Source: Bin5 sp965218625
GTDB taxonomy: Bacteria > Chloroflexota > Anaerolineae > Caldilineales > Caldilineaceae
Direction: 5' to 3'
Assembly (NCBI GenBank): GCA_965218625.1
Contig: CBDCLG010000009.1
Span: 248,001 to 312,000 of the forward strand
Length of the DNA: 64,000 bases
The notes beneath the pieces were generated by a model that was not told where the DNA came from, made no database searches, and saw only the letters and a list, made by a program, of their open reading frames with translations. The translations under genes were made by a program, and so were the position numbers. Below, piece after piece: positions 9,547 through 17,776 of the stretch (position 1 is its first letter; each line of letters opens with the position of its first letter).

Positions 9547-9567
9547 AGTTGAGAGAATGGAATCGGT

Positions 9568-10788
9568 ATGAAAGAGCGAATACGAATTACCGGGCTGAAG
9601 ACGTTTCTGGTTGGGGCCGAATGGCGCAACTGGGTTGTGGTGAAGATCGAGACCGACGCCGGTATCGTGGGCCTCGGTGAAGGGACACTCGAGGGGCGTG
9701 AGCAGTCGGCCGAGGCCGTGATACAGGAATTGAGTCGGTACCTGGTCGGCAGAGACGCGTTCGCGATCGAACGGCACTTTCAGGAGTTGTACCGTCGTGC
9801 GTTCTGGACCGGGGGCGCGCTTCTGAACACGGCAATCAGCGCGGTCGAACAGGCGCTGTGGGACATCAAGGGCAAAGCGCTGGGTGTGCCGGTCTACGAA
9901 CTCTTGGGTGGAAAAGTGCGGGATCGGGTCAAACCGTACGCCAACTCCTGGTACCCGTCTGGCCGCTCCCCCGAGGAGTTTGCCGAAGCGGCCCGCAAGA
10001 CCGTGGCGCTTGGCTTTCGAGGGCTGAAGTTCAACCCGTTCATGCGCCGCGAAGGATGGGATTTCTATCGGCTTGAGAACGCCATCTTGAACACGTCCGT
10101 CGACTGTGTGGCTGCTGTTCGTGAAGCAGTGGGCCCGGACGTTGACCTTTTCATCGATTGCAACGGCGTTTTCAATTCTACGGCTAACGCGGTACGCGCC
10201 GGCCAGGCACTGGAGCCTTACGACATCGGATTCATCGAGGAACCTATCCCGCATGAAAACTTCCAGGAAATGGCCTACATCCGGCAGAAGGTGAACATCC
10301 CAGTGGCGACGGGCGAGCGCCTTTTCACGATTTTCAGTTACCAACAACTATTGGATCTGCAGGCCGTGGACATTGTTCAGCCCGACCTGTGCCACTGCGG
10401 TGGCATCTTGGAAGCCCGCAAGATTGCGGCTATTGCCGATGCGCACTACGTGCCGATTGCGCCACATAACCCCAACGGTCCCATTGGCTACGCTGCAACC
10501 TTGCAACTGGCTGCGTGCGTGCCCAACTTCCTGGTCTTGGAACAAGGTCCGGTCGAACCGTGGGCATTTGAGATCGTGCCGCAGAGTGCGCAATACCGGT
10601 TCGAAGATGGGTTTCTGGAGATTCCCGATCGTCCCGGGCTTGGTGTGGACTTCGATGAGGAAGCAGCGGCGAATTATCCGTACCAGTCACGTGATCTCTT
10701 CAAACTGCACCTGGTTAGCAAGGACCATTTCTACCCCACCTTCGAGGGCGGCCCTTACCCTGGCTTTGGCGTGAAACAGCTTGGTTAG
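9568..10788 (+). CDS. Mandelate racemase/muconate lactonizing enzyme family protein (sugar-acid dehydratase-like)
   Basis: 406-residue enolase-superfamily enzyme, likely a Mg-dependent acid-sugar dehydratase or racemase. The N-terminal capping domain is followed by a barrel. The catalytic Lys strand reads GFRGLKFNPF (second Lys of KxK replaced by Asn). The metal ligands lie in FIDCNG, FIEEP and ATGER, and the general base in IAPHNPNGP. The C-terminus PGFGVKQLG ends at a TAG that is also the first bases of the adjacent IS inverted repeat, so the insertion has reached the very end of the gene. It is the last gene of the sugar operon. Confidence 0.85.
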   Translation: MKERIRITGLKTFLVGAEWRNWVVVKIETDAGIVGLGEGTLEGREQSAEAVIQELSRYLVGRDAFAIERHFQELYRRAFWTGGALLNTAISAVEQALWDIKGKALGVPVYELLGGKVRDRVKPYANSWYPSGRSPEEFAEAARKTVALGFRGLKFNPFMRREGWDFYRLENAILNTSVDCVAAVREAVGPDVDLFIDCNGVFNSTANAVRAGQALEPYDIGFIEEPIPHENFQEMAYIRQKVNIPVATGERLFTIFSYQQLLDLQAVDIVQPDLCHCGGILEARKIAAIADAHYVPIAPHNPNGPIGYAATLQLAACVPNFLVLEQGPVEPWAFEIVPQSAQYRFEDGFLEIPDRPGLGVDFDEEAAANYPYQSRDLFKLHLVSKDHFYPTFEGGPYPGFGVKQLG

Positions 10789-11670
10789 TAACTGTCCGCT
10801 ATCAAGTTAGCGGTGTTTGGCGTAAAACAACTCTGAGATGAGGATTCAAGCAAGGAGTCAGAGTGATGAGCCAAAGACCGATCCATCAATGTCAGTGTGA
10901 AATATGTCAGTCGCCGCAGCCCCATGCAGGCAAAGACGACCACCATCGCATGAATGTTTTTCTGAGTCGTCTCAACGAACAGGAGCGACGCTGGTACGTC
11001 ACGTTGAAAGCCGAACGCATCGGGCATGGTGGCACAGAACGGCTGGCGCAGTTTGCCGGGATGAACATCAACACGATTCGCCGCGGTCGGCGCGAGTTAG
11101 ACGACGACTTGGCCGGGCGTCCAACGGACCGGGTGCGCAAGCCGGGCGGTGGGCGGCAACCGCTGGAAAAAAAGCGCCCATAAAGAAGACAGAATCAAGG
11201 AAATCGTCGCCGAAGACATGGCTGGTTTGCCGACAGATGGACAGCAATGGGTGAGAGTGAGCTTGCGCACCATTTCATCTCGGCTGGGCGCACAGGCATA
11301 CCGCATCGGTCGCACCGCAGTCAGTCGGTTCCTGAGAAAGCTCGGCTTTGGCTTGGTTGCCAACCGCAAGAGCCTGACGGGTGCGGTTCATCCCGACCGC
11401 AACCGACAGTTTGGCTACATTGGTCGTGTGCGGCAGCAGTTCCTGCGAGCAGGCTATCCTGTCATCAGGGTCGATACCAAGAACAAGGAACTGGTCGGCA
11501 ACTTCGCCAATCAAGGTCGTTGCATCATGCTAATCTCCAAATCACAGAAATCACAGTTCAGCCACAGATTTTGCGCTCACCACTTACTTTGTGATCACTA
11601 CCTATGATTGAACCAACACCAATGTCGTGAATATCAACCAAACCGTTATATTATTTGCGGACAGTTACTA
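10786..11670 (+). mobile_element. Internally deleted ISAzo13-family element with intact ends
   Basis: Perfect 15-bp inverted repeats bound the element: TTAGTAACTGTCCGC at 10785-10799 and GCGGACAGTTACTAA at 11657-11671. A TA dinucleotide at each end may be the target duplication. Inside is the N-terminal part of an ISAzo13-like transposase, but sequence after about 11520 no longer matches one, so most of the DDE domain is gone. The left repeat starts at the stop codon of the preceding gene. CCGCTA and TAGCGG form a small hairpin at 10797-10814. Confidence 0.65.
10866..11607 (+). pseudogene. ISAzo13-type transposase, frameshifted and C-terminally truncated
   Basis: The first frame (10866-11183) gives an N-terminal transposase region with LNEQERRWYVTLKAERIGHGG and a KPGGGRQPLEKK motif typical of ISAzo13 transposases. 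At a run of seven A (11167-11173) the homology moves one frame and continues as KSAHKEDRIKEIV, then SRFLRKLGFGLVANRKSLTG and the HPDRNRQFGYI motif. The first catalytic Asp strand VIRVDTKNKELVGNFAN is reached, and homology stops soon after. Removing one A restores a single frame. The copy cannot encode a full transposase, although its ends could be mobilised in trans. Confidence 0.7.
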
Positions 11671-11761
11671 AGCAGGGCGGACGGCCTCTTCTGCTTTGAG
11701 GTCGTAGAAGCCGCCTAACTCACGGTGGCGTCCGGACAAGTGGTCAGCCTGTTATTCAAGG
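11671..11761 (+). pseudogene. C-terminal remnant of a Gfo/Idh/MocA oxidoreductase
   Basis: Directly after the IS right end, one frame reads ADGLFCFEVVEAA, a stop, then LTVASGQVVSL. This resembles the last helix and tail common in Gfo/Idh/MocA proteins, with a stop where Tyr is usual. It is too short for certainty but fits the surrounding decay. Confidence 0.35.
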
Positions 11762-11938
11762 ATGAGGCAGCGTTCTCGCGATCAGCCTGCCAAGGCAGAC
11801 GGAACAACCGTGGCCGTGGTTACCGACGGACATGCCTTCAAGGCTTCGGAATTGCATGCTACGTTTCGAAACCTTCCCAAGAACGATTGTTGCATCCGCA
11901 ATACGGGAGAATGCCTCGATGGCCCAGGCCATGTATGA
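11762..11938 (+). pseudogene. N-terminal remnant resembling a ThuA-like (trehalose-utilisation/GATase-like) protein
   Basis: An open stretch of 58 codons from ATG 11762 reads TTVAVVTDGHAFKASELHATFRNLP and ends soon after. The VAVVTDGH strand followed by a helix and LP resembles the start of ThuA-domain proteins, but the YDVVLFYN-type strand expected next is missing and the frame ends at TGA 11936-11938. About 130 bp of unassignable sequence follows before the next gene. The assignment is by pattern only. Confidence 0.4.
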
Positions 11939-12072
11939 GACGAAGATGAGTCCCGTTTTTTGCCTTCCATCGGGGCGCAATCTTGCAACATTCGCGAACC
12001 TGAGTTTCCGCACGGTCTTGGTAAGGGGCATTCAATGGTGTGCAGCGCAGTTCGGAGAGCGAAGGTGAGGCC

Positions 12073-13173
12073 ATGATAAAGCAGGAGTTAGACACTCCAA
12101 CGCTTCTTTTGGACCTGGACAGGGTTCAGCAAAACATTGACGACATGGCGGCTTTCGCGGCGAAGGAAGGTGTTCGGTTGCGGCCACACGCCAAGACCCA
12201 CAAGACACCTCAGATCGGCAGGATGCAGATGGACGCTGGCGCCGCCGGTCTCACACTCGCCAAGTTGGGGGAGGCCGAGGTCTTTGTTGCCGCGGGCCTT
12301 ACTGATATACTCATCGCGTATCCGATTGTTGGGCCAACTAAGCTCCGCCGGCTGTTTGACCTATGTGAGCGTGCGACCATTACGACCGTGCTCGATCATC
12401 TGGAAATCGCTGAAGGGCTCTCCCGTGCGGCAGTGGAGCGAGAACAGGAACTCTCAGTGCTGGTCGAGGTCAACACCGGCCTGAACCGCTGTGGGGTCAT
12501 GCCCGGCCAACCGGTTGTGGATCTGGCACTTGCTGTGGCACGTTTACCAGGACTTAGGTTTGATGGGTTGCTGACCCATGAAGGCCAAGCGATGGCAGCC
12601 GGAGGGCCCGACCAAGTGCGGGCGGCCGGTTTGACTGCCGGCGATGACATGGCCGAAACGGCTGCCTTAATCCAGGCAGCCGGTTTGGAAGTGCCCGTGA
12701 TTTCAGTTGGGCTGACCGCCACGGCTAAGGTCACGGCCACAGTGGCAGGCGTTACCGAGATGCGCCCCGGAATCTATGCTTTTTACGATCGCGGGGAGGT
12801 ACTGCATGGTGTAGCCTCCTGGCAAGATTGTGCAGCGACCGTGTTGGCAACAGTGGTCACAAGGCCTGTTCCCGATCGCGTCATTGTCGATGCGGGTAGC
12901 AAGTCGTTGAGCTCCGATGGAATACTTATCCGGCCACCAGCGTCCAGTCACGGCTACATCGTCGGCCATCCCGACTGGACCCTTGAGAAACTAAGCGAAG
13001 AGCACGGCTGGATGAAGATCCCGCCGGATGATCCGGCACGCATTGGAGACAAAGTGGAGATCATCCCTAACCATATCTGTCCGGTATTCAACTTGTTCAA
13101 CGAAATGGCGTTGGTGCGCGCGGACGAGGTCGTCGGACGCTGGAAGGTTGCCGCCCGAGGGAAGTTGCAATAG
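12073..13173 (+). CDS. D-threonine aldolase / D-serine dehydratase-like PLP enzyme (alanine racemase N-terminal fold)
   Basis: 366-residue fold-type III PLP enzyme. The N-terminus LDTPTLLLDLDRVQQNI leads to RPHAKTHKTPQ, where the first Lys is the expected PLP Schiff-base residue. The barrel continues with LVEVNTGLNRCGV and FDGLLTHEGQ, and a C-terminal metal-binding beta domain holds IIPNHICPVFNLFNE, the HxC pair typical of DSD1/D-threonine aldolase proteins. AAGGTGAGG precedes ATG 12073. The likely role is cleavage or dehydration of a D-hydroxy-amino acid. It is the only intact gene inside the 10.8-14.6 kb pseudogene zone, suggesting it is retained by selection. Confidence 0.82.
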   Translation: MIKQELDTPTLLLDLDRVQQNIDDMAAFAAKEGVRLRPHAKTHKTPQIGRMQMDAGAAGLTLAKLGEAEVFVAAGLTDILIAYPIVGPTKLRRLFDLCERATITTVLDHLEIAEGLSRAAVEREQELSVLVEVNTGLNRCGVMPGQPVVDLALAVARLPGLRFDGLLTHEGQAMAAGGPDQVRAAGLTAGDDMAETAALIQAAGLEVPVISVGLTATAKVTATVAGVTEMRPGIYAFYDRGEVLHGVASWQDCAATVLATVVTRPVPDRVIVDAGSKSLSSDGILIRPPASSHGYIVGHPDWTLEKLSEEHGWMKIPPDDPARIGDKVEIIPNHICPVFNLFNEMALVRADEVVGRWKVAARGKLQ

Positions 13174-13366
13174 TGACGCGTGATAGGGTAAGTTGCGCCT
13201 CGCGTATTCTGCCCAAGCTTCATAAGGAAGCCAGCGTCAACATTGAGCAGATGAGCGTCTCACCGGAGAACACCCCATAGTGAGTTCAGGCTTTCACAAC
13301 CTGAGAGAAACCGAAATTTGACTGGCTCAATGTGGGGATAGGCGATGCGGTTGTAGAACAAAGTAG

Positions 13367-13660
13367 CTCAGGACCACCCTGCCTCTGGCAATCCCCGCTC
13401 TTCTGACGGTCGCCATCATTACGTTCGTCGCCAGTTGGAACGAGTTCCTGTGGCCACTCCTGGTCACGAGCACCGATTCGGCTACCACAATGCCGGTCGG
13501 CATGATGAAGTTCAATCCGCGCACCGCGGGCATCAGACGGATGACGTATGGTGTGGCCATGGCAGGCGTTACAATCCAAAGTCTTCCTACTTTGGTCATG
13601 TTCTTTCTCCTGCAGAGACACTTCGTGCAGGGCGTCACGCGTACCGGCCTGAGAGGGTAA
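13367..13660 (+). pseudogene. C-terminal fragment of a MalG-type sugar ABC permease
   Basis: One undisturbed frame of about 97 codons reads LPLAIPALLTVAIITFVASW, NEFLWPLLVTSTDSATTMPVG, and ends LLQRHFVQGVTRTGLRG-stop. This is the second half of a MalG/UgpE permease, from the EAA loop to the C-terminus. A TAG at 13364-13366 precedes it and no N-terminal half is found. It resembles, but is not identical to, the intact permease at 7370-8218, so it is the relic of a second transporter. Confidence 0.75.
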
Positions 13661-13671
13661 GGAGATGGCAA

Positions 13672-13949
13672 ATGAGTAAGCCGTTGCGGGCGGGTCTGAT
13701 CGGTTGGGGCGGCGTTGCCGGGGCGCACATGCGGGCATAGCGTCAACTGGAGGGTGTGGAGGTCGCGGCTGCCGCGGAGATCATTGCGGACCGTCTCCGA
13801 TCATTTGGCGAGTCCTGGGGAATCGAGAAACTCTACCCCGACTACGAGGTCATGTTGGAGAGGGAAAAGTTAGACATCGTTAGTGTCTGCACAAAGCCTT
13901 TCGCCCACTGTGCTTCGACCATCGCTGCGGCTGAGGCCGGCGTGCGGGC
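13672..13949 (+). pseudogene. N-terminal fragment of a Gfo/Idh/MocA oxidoreductase with in-frame stop
   Basis: Starts 11 bp after the permease fragment. It reads LRAGLIGWGGVAGAHMRA, then TAG (13738-13740), then continues in the same frame as RQLEGVEVAAAAEIIADRL, YPDYEVMLEREKLDIVSVCT and ASTIAAAEAGVR. This is the nucleotide-binding half of a Gfo/Idh protein. The CEKP strand expected next is missing because the sequence jumps into an MDR dehydrogenase at about 13946-13950. Confidence 0.75.
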
Positions 13950-14303
13950 GTCACCGACTTCGCGCCGGGCTCCCGCGTTCTGACGCCGGGGCGCCACGCC
14001 ACACATTGTACCGTAGACATGACCGACTCCCCTCTGCGGAACGGCTACATTCAGAAACTGGACGACACTGTGACCGATGAACAGGCGACGTTTGCAATAA
14101 ACGGAGCCACGGCGTTGCACGCAGTCCGGCGGGCGCGCTTGCAAATCGATGAATCAGTGGTTATCTTCGGTGTTGGCGTCGTTGGGCAGCTTGTCACCGC
14201 ACTGGCCCGGCTCGCCGGCGCCTTTCCTGTCGTCGCAGTCGACCTGGTTGAGGAGCGTCGCCAGTTTGCTCGCCACAGCGGGGCGACTACTGGCTCTTTC
14301 TGA
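13950..14303 (+). pseudogene. Internal fragment of an MDR zinc-type dehydrogenase, fused by deletion
   Basis: The frame begins VTDFAPGSRVLTPGRHATH, passes DEQATFAINGATALHAVRRA and reaches the Rossmann strand ESVVIFGVGVVGQLVTALARL followed by VVAVDLVEERRQFARHSGA, ending at TGA 14301-14303. These are consecutive MDR dehydrogenase segments. The N-terminal GroES-like part and the C-terminal third are absent. Fusion to a Gfo/Idh start implies a deletion that joined two neighbouring genes. Confidence 0.7.
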
Positions 14304-14589
14304 CCGGGGGGCAGGAGACGCTGCTCGAAGCCGGTATGCGTTTTCACCTGCCAATCGCGCTGCGCGACCCGGGACCGGTACTGGGTTTGCTTCAGCGAAA
14401 CGGTGTTCATTACCGAGGGTGGCTGTGAGCGGATAACGCAGTTTGAGCGGCAGATGTTCAGACGTTGAAGGAGGACATACATGACAAAAATATGAGGCCC
14501 GGTAGCCGCAAGAATTTCGCTGAGACGGCCTGTCGAGAGCATGCGCCAGGACTTTTCCAACAACATTCAACCCAATGGAGGCAAGAGTG
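14304..14589 (+). other. Degraded intergenic stretch with relic translation signals
   Basis: 286 bp with no assignable protein. AAGGAGG near 14468-14474 precedes an ATG at 14481 whose frame ends after four codons, so it looks like the leftover start of a lost gene. The preceding frame (VFITEGGCERITQFERQMFRR-stop) ends just before that site and may be the tail of another lost gene; its family was not recognised. GGAG at 14577-14580 serves the original start codon (14590) of the interrupted binding-protein gene. Confidence 0.4.
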
Positions 14590-14603
14590 ATGCAAAACAA
14601 GCA
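14590..14603 (+). pseudogene. First 14 bases of the oligopeptide-binding protein gene, cut off by the IS
   Basis: ATG 14590 with GGAG at 14577-14580 encodes MQNK plus two bases of a Gln codon. The last eight bases, AACAAGCA (14596-14603), are repeated at 16058-16065 after the IS. Joining 14590-14603 to 16066 restores one continuous frame, MQNKQRLLTLIGVLMIAIMA, then AAC: a perfect lipoprotein signal peptide. Confidence 0.85.
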
Positions 14604-16057
14604 GGGTGTATCCAGGATTATTGCGGTTTAGGCAAGTCCGAGTAGTGGGAGTGATGGCTGAGAAGGTTGACTGAGTAGGGTAGCCCGAAGTGCGAGCATG
14701 GCTTGAGCGCCGTGTCGAGACCAGCGCATGCCAGACTGTTTGAGACGTTGTTGAACGACCAGTTTGCAAGCTGACTCGACCGTTCCGCTGCCGATGGGGT
14801 AGCCTGCTTCGCGGAAGAGCCGGTAACGCATCCGTCTGCGATTATGGAAGAGATAGTGAGTTGCGTTGCGCACAGAGTCGGGTAGGGCGTTTCCTCTGGG
14901 GTAAAGCAGGCGAATGTTGCGCACAAGTTGGCGGAGGCTACCCTCGATTAACAGTTGTTTCTGAGCAGAGACCCATGCTGTCGCCTCCTCTGTTTCAGCA
15001 TCGAAGTGGTGCTGTGCGATCAGCCACAGTTTTTCGACAGCATGCCACCAGTCGATGATCTCGACACAGTTGCCATAACACATGCGCACGATGTTCCAGA
15101 TCCAGGCTGCGCCGTCATTGACACTGCTCAGATAGCCAGCCTTCTCCACGCCCCGACCACAGGTTTCGGCCCACTGCTGCTGACAAAATTCGCTCGCATC
15201 CCACAACCCGGCCCGATAGCTATGCTCGCTCAACCGAGTGGTGACCTTGCCTGTCAGCGCATCAGGCGTATGGCGTAACGCCGAAACTGCTACCGTTTTC
15301 ACCTCTTTCCAGCCTTCGTCACGGATGTTGACCATCGCACCATCCATCGAGATGTTCATCGCCTCGCTCAGCGGCTCCGGTATCGCGCGTCTGACCTCCC
15401 CTGTCTCCTTGCTCGGCATCTCCATCGTAGCCTGCGCTTCTTCTGCCTGTCGCTCTACGAGTTGCCCTCCATACTCTTTGACCAACGCCTGCAGACTACT
15501 CTTGGACAGACCTACATGCGTCAACTCGCTAAACTGGGCCGCAGCCCGCGCATAGGAAGGTATCTCTACGCTCATCCGCAGCGCTTGCGCTATCGTCGCC
15601 GGCGTCCAACTACGCCGTGTCAGCTGGAGCCTTCGATCCAGGGGGAAAAATCCCTCGCCCACATTCTGGACAACGGTGATAGCCCCGCTCGATTTCTACC
15701 TCCCCTTCGGAATGTATTACCTTCCGTCTTCGCCGACCGCTCGACTTCATCTCCTCCCCACACTCCGGACAGACGACCTCTTCATACCTCCCATCACCAT
15801 GTTGCTGCACTAACTCCCCCAGCAATTCCCCCATCAACTCCTGCCGCAGCGGCACCAGCTCCGCCGCCATCTCATCCAACGTAGCTTGCGAGTTCTTTGC
15901 TCCCCACGCCCACATCTTCTCGAACATCGCTTCTGCTTCACCCACAAACTTCGCCTTCGCCTTTTCCTTGTCCATCTTGTCCCCCCCTTTGTTCTCTCTT
16001 TCTCCCCTCCTTTCAGTTTACACCTCTAACCTTTACGCAAAAATCTCGGATGCACCC
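14604..16057 (-). mobile_element. ISKra4-family insertion sequence, complete, with 8-bp target duplication
   Basis: 1454 bp. The ends are 22-bp inverted repeats with 18 matches (14604-14625 and 16036-16057), starting GGGTG(T/C)ATCC. Immediate 8-bp direct repeats AACAAGCA lie at 14596-14603 and 16058-16065. The transposase on the minus strand ends 3 bp inside the left repeat. The matching duplications and clean restoration of the host reading frame show a recent insertion. Confidence 0.9.
14628..15975 (-). pseudogene. ISKra4-type transposase in two overlapping frames
   Basis: The N-terminal frame (15975 to 15610) carries the family's zinc-ribbon-like segment CPECGEEM followed by CPECGRG. The C-terminal frame (about 15662 to 14628) continues GFFPLDRRLQLTRRSW, the first catalytic region NISMDGAMVNIR, the IIDWWHAVEKLW strand with its Asp, and the C-terminal GYPIGSGTVESACK motif with its Glu. 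The switch falls at T5C5 on the coding strand (plus-strand 15641-15650). One base fewer would give a single protein of about 450 residues. Either this copy has a one-base insertion or the run supports slippage; the rest looks intact. Confidence 0.75.
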
Positions 16058-17617
16058 AACAAGCAGAGATTGTTGACGCTGATCGGAGTTCTGATGATAG
16101 CGATTATGGCGGCTGCGTGTGTCGCTCAACCGGTTCCCAAGGCCGGAGGTGACGGCGAAGGGGCGATGGAGGCGGAGAAGGAGCTGGTTATCGTCCAGGG
16201 AACGGAGCCGTGGACGATGGACATGCAGTGGGTTACGGCGCAGGTGATTGTGAATGTCGGGAACCACATTCAACAGACGCTGCTTGACTACGATCACAGC
16301 ATGACCTTGCAGCCCAATCTGGCGGTCTCGTGGGAGCAGATCGAGCCGACCGTGTGGCAGTACAAGCTGCGGGAAGGCGTGGAGTTCTCCAACGGTGAGC
16401 CGCTCAACGCGAACCAGGTCAAGTTCAGCTTTGACCGGGTAATGGCGCCGGAGAGCGACTCGATGCGCAAGGGCGAGACCCGGTACGTTGAAAGCGTAGA
16501 AGTAGTGGACGACTATACGATCAACTTCCACACGAACGGCATTATTCCGTTGTTCGACCTGTACGTGACGGCGAAGTTCCCGATTGTGCCGGAAGGGTAC
16601 ATCACGGAGCATGGCTCCGAGCACTTCGCCAACAACCCGGTCGGCACGGGGCCATACGTGCTGGAGGAGTGGGTGAAGGACGACCACATCACGCTGCGGA
16701 AAAACCCGAACTATTGGGGTGAAGAACCGAAGATCGATGTGCTGACGTTCCGCACCGTGCCGGACATTGCGTCGCGTGTTGCTACATTGCTGGCGGGCGA
16801 AGCGGACATCGCCACCGATCTGCAGCCGGCCACCGTGCAGGAGGTCGAGGAGCGGGAAGGTCTGAGCGTTGTGAGCCGGCCCGGCATGCGGTCGGTATTT
16901 CTGCTCTTCAATACCAAGATCGACACACCCGTGACCGACCGCCGGGTGCGCCAGGCGATCAACTATGCGGTTGACAAGGACGTGATCATCGAGAGCATTC
17001 TCGACGGTTTCGGAAAGAAGCTGGAAGGCCAGGTGCTTTCGGAGGAGTATTGGGGCTTCCAGCCGCAGCTGGAGGCCTATCCGTACGACCCCGATAAGGC
17101 CCGGGAGCTGCTGGCAGAGGCAGGCTATCCCGACGGCTTCGACCTGCGCATCGTCAGCCCGCGCGGCCGCTACATGATGGACGCCGAGATCTCGCAGGCG
17201 GTGGCAGGGCAGCTCAAGGAGGTCGGCATCAACGTGACTGTTGATACGCTCGAGTGGGGCGTTTTCAGCGAGGAACAGTACAGCCATGAGGGCGGGCCGA
17301 TCTTCCTGTTGGGATACATGACCGTACCCGACGCGGCCAGGATGATGTCGATCTGGCATTCGACGCATCCCAACGACCAGCATCCCGACGCGCATTTCGA
17401 TGTGCTGTCGGACGCGGCAATCAACGAGACGGAAGTCGAGGCCCGGCGCGAAATCTTAAAGGAGACGGTCGAATACTTCCGTGAGGACGCGCCGGTGGTC
17501 TTCCTGCATCAGCAGTACATACTGTGGGGCGTCCACGACCGTGTTCAGAACTTTGCGCCGTTCCCGGATGGCCGCCTCAAGATCGATGCCAGCATCGACG
17601 TGAGCGGGGAGCGCTGA
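15968..17617 (+). CDS. Oligopeptide/nickel-type ABC transporter substrate-binding protein (SBP family 5), start displaced by IS
   Basis: The gene originally began at 14590 and encoded a 521-residue lipoprotein (reconstructed lipobox MAAAC). The IS now separates the first codons. The remaining frame is open into the IS and could start at ATG 15968, or at internal starts just after the junction, which would still keep most of the signal peptide. The body is typical of SBP_bac_5: LVIVQGTEPWTMDMQWVTAQ, FSNGEPLNANQVKFSFDRV, NPVGTGPYVLEEW and YPYDPDKARELLAEAGYPDGF. It binds peptides or similar ligands for the permeases at 20.6-22.4 kb. Whether it is still translated is uncertain. Confidence 0.8.
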   Translation: MSILSPPLFSLSPLLSVYTSNLYAKISDAPNKQRLLTLIGVLMIAIMAAACVAQPVPKAGGDGEGAMEAEKELVIVQGTEPWTMDMQWVTAQVIVNVGNHIQQTLLDYDHSMTLQPNLAVSWEQIEPTVWQYKLREGVEFSNGEPLNANQVKFSFDRVMAPESDSMRKGETRYVESVEVVDDYTINFHTNGIIPLFDLYVTAKFPIVPEGYITEHGSEHFANNPVGTGPYVLEEWVKDDHITLRKNPNYWGEEPKIDVLTFRTVPDIASRVATLLAGEADIATDLQPATVQEVEEREGLSVVSRPGMRSVFLLFNTKIDTPVTDRRVRQAINYAVDKDVIIESILDGFGKKLEGQVLSEEYWGFQPQLEAYPYDPDKARELLAEAGYPDGFDLRIVSPRGRYMMDAEISQAVAGQLKEVGINVTVDTLEWGVFSEEQYSHEGGPIFLLGYMTVPDAARMMSIWHSTHPNDQHPDAHFDVLSDAAINETEVEARREILKETVEYFREDAPVVFLHQQYILWGVHDRVQNFAPFPDGRLKIDASIDVSGER

Positions 17618-17776
17618 TTCCAGGCGGCTTAGGCCGCAAGCGAGCTTGTTTCGACGGGGCCCCCAACCCGGACCGGTGCGCGGTACTGCGGGGACCTCCC
17701 GGCGCGGCAGTTCCGGGGAGGGGGCCTCGATCTCGAACGACCAACCGTTCAGCATTCAAGCAACGGAGTGTAACGG

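Noticed and set aside
14481..14495. Tiny frame with a good ribosome site (AAGGAGG, ATG, stop after four codons)
   Set aside because: Too short; more likely a relic start of a deleted gene than a leader peptide.
16013..17395. Long minus-strand open frame (460 codons) opposite the binding-protein gene
   Set aside because: Its translation has no family motifs and is rich in Arg/His/Val as expected from the complement of high-GC coding sequence; the plus-strand gene is clear.
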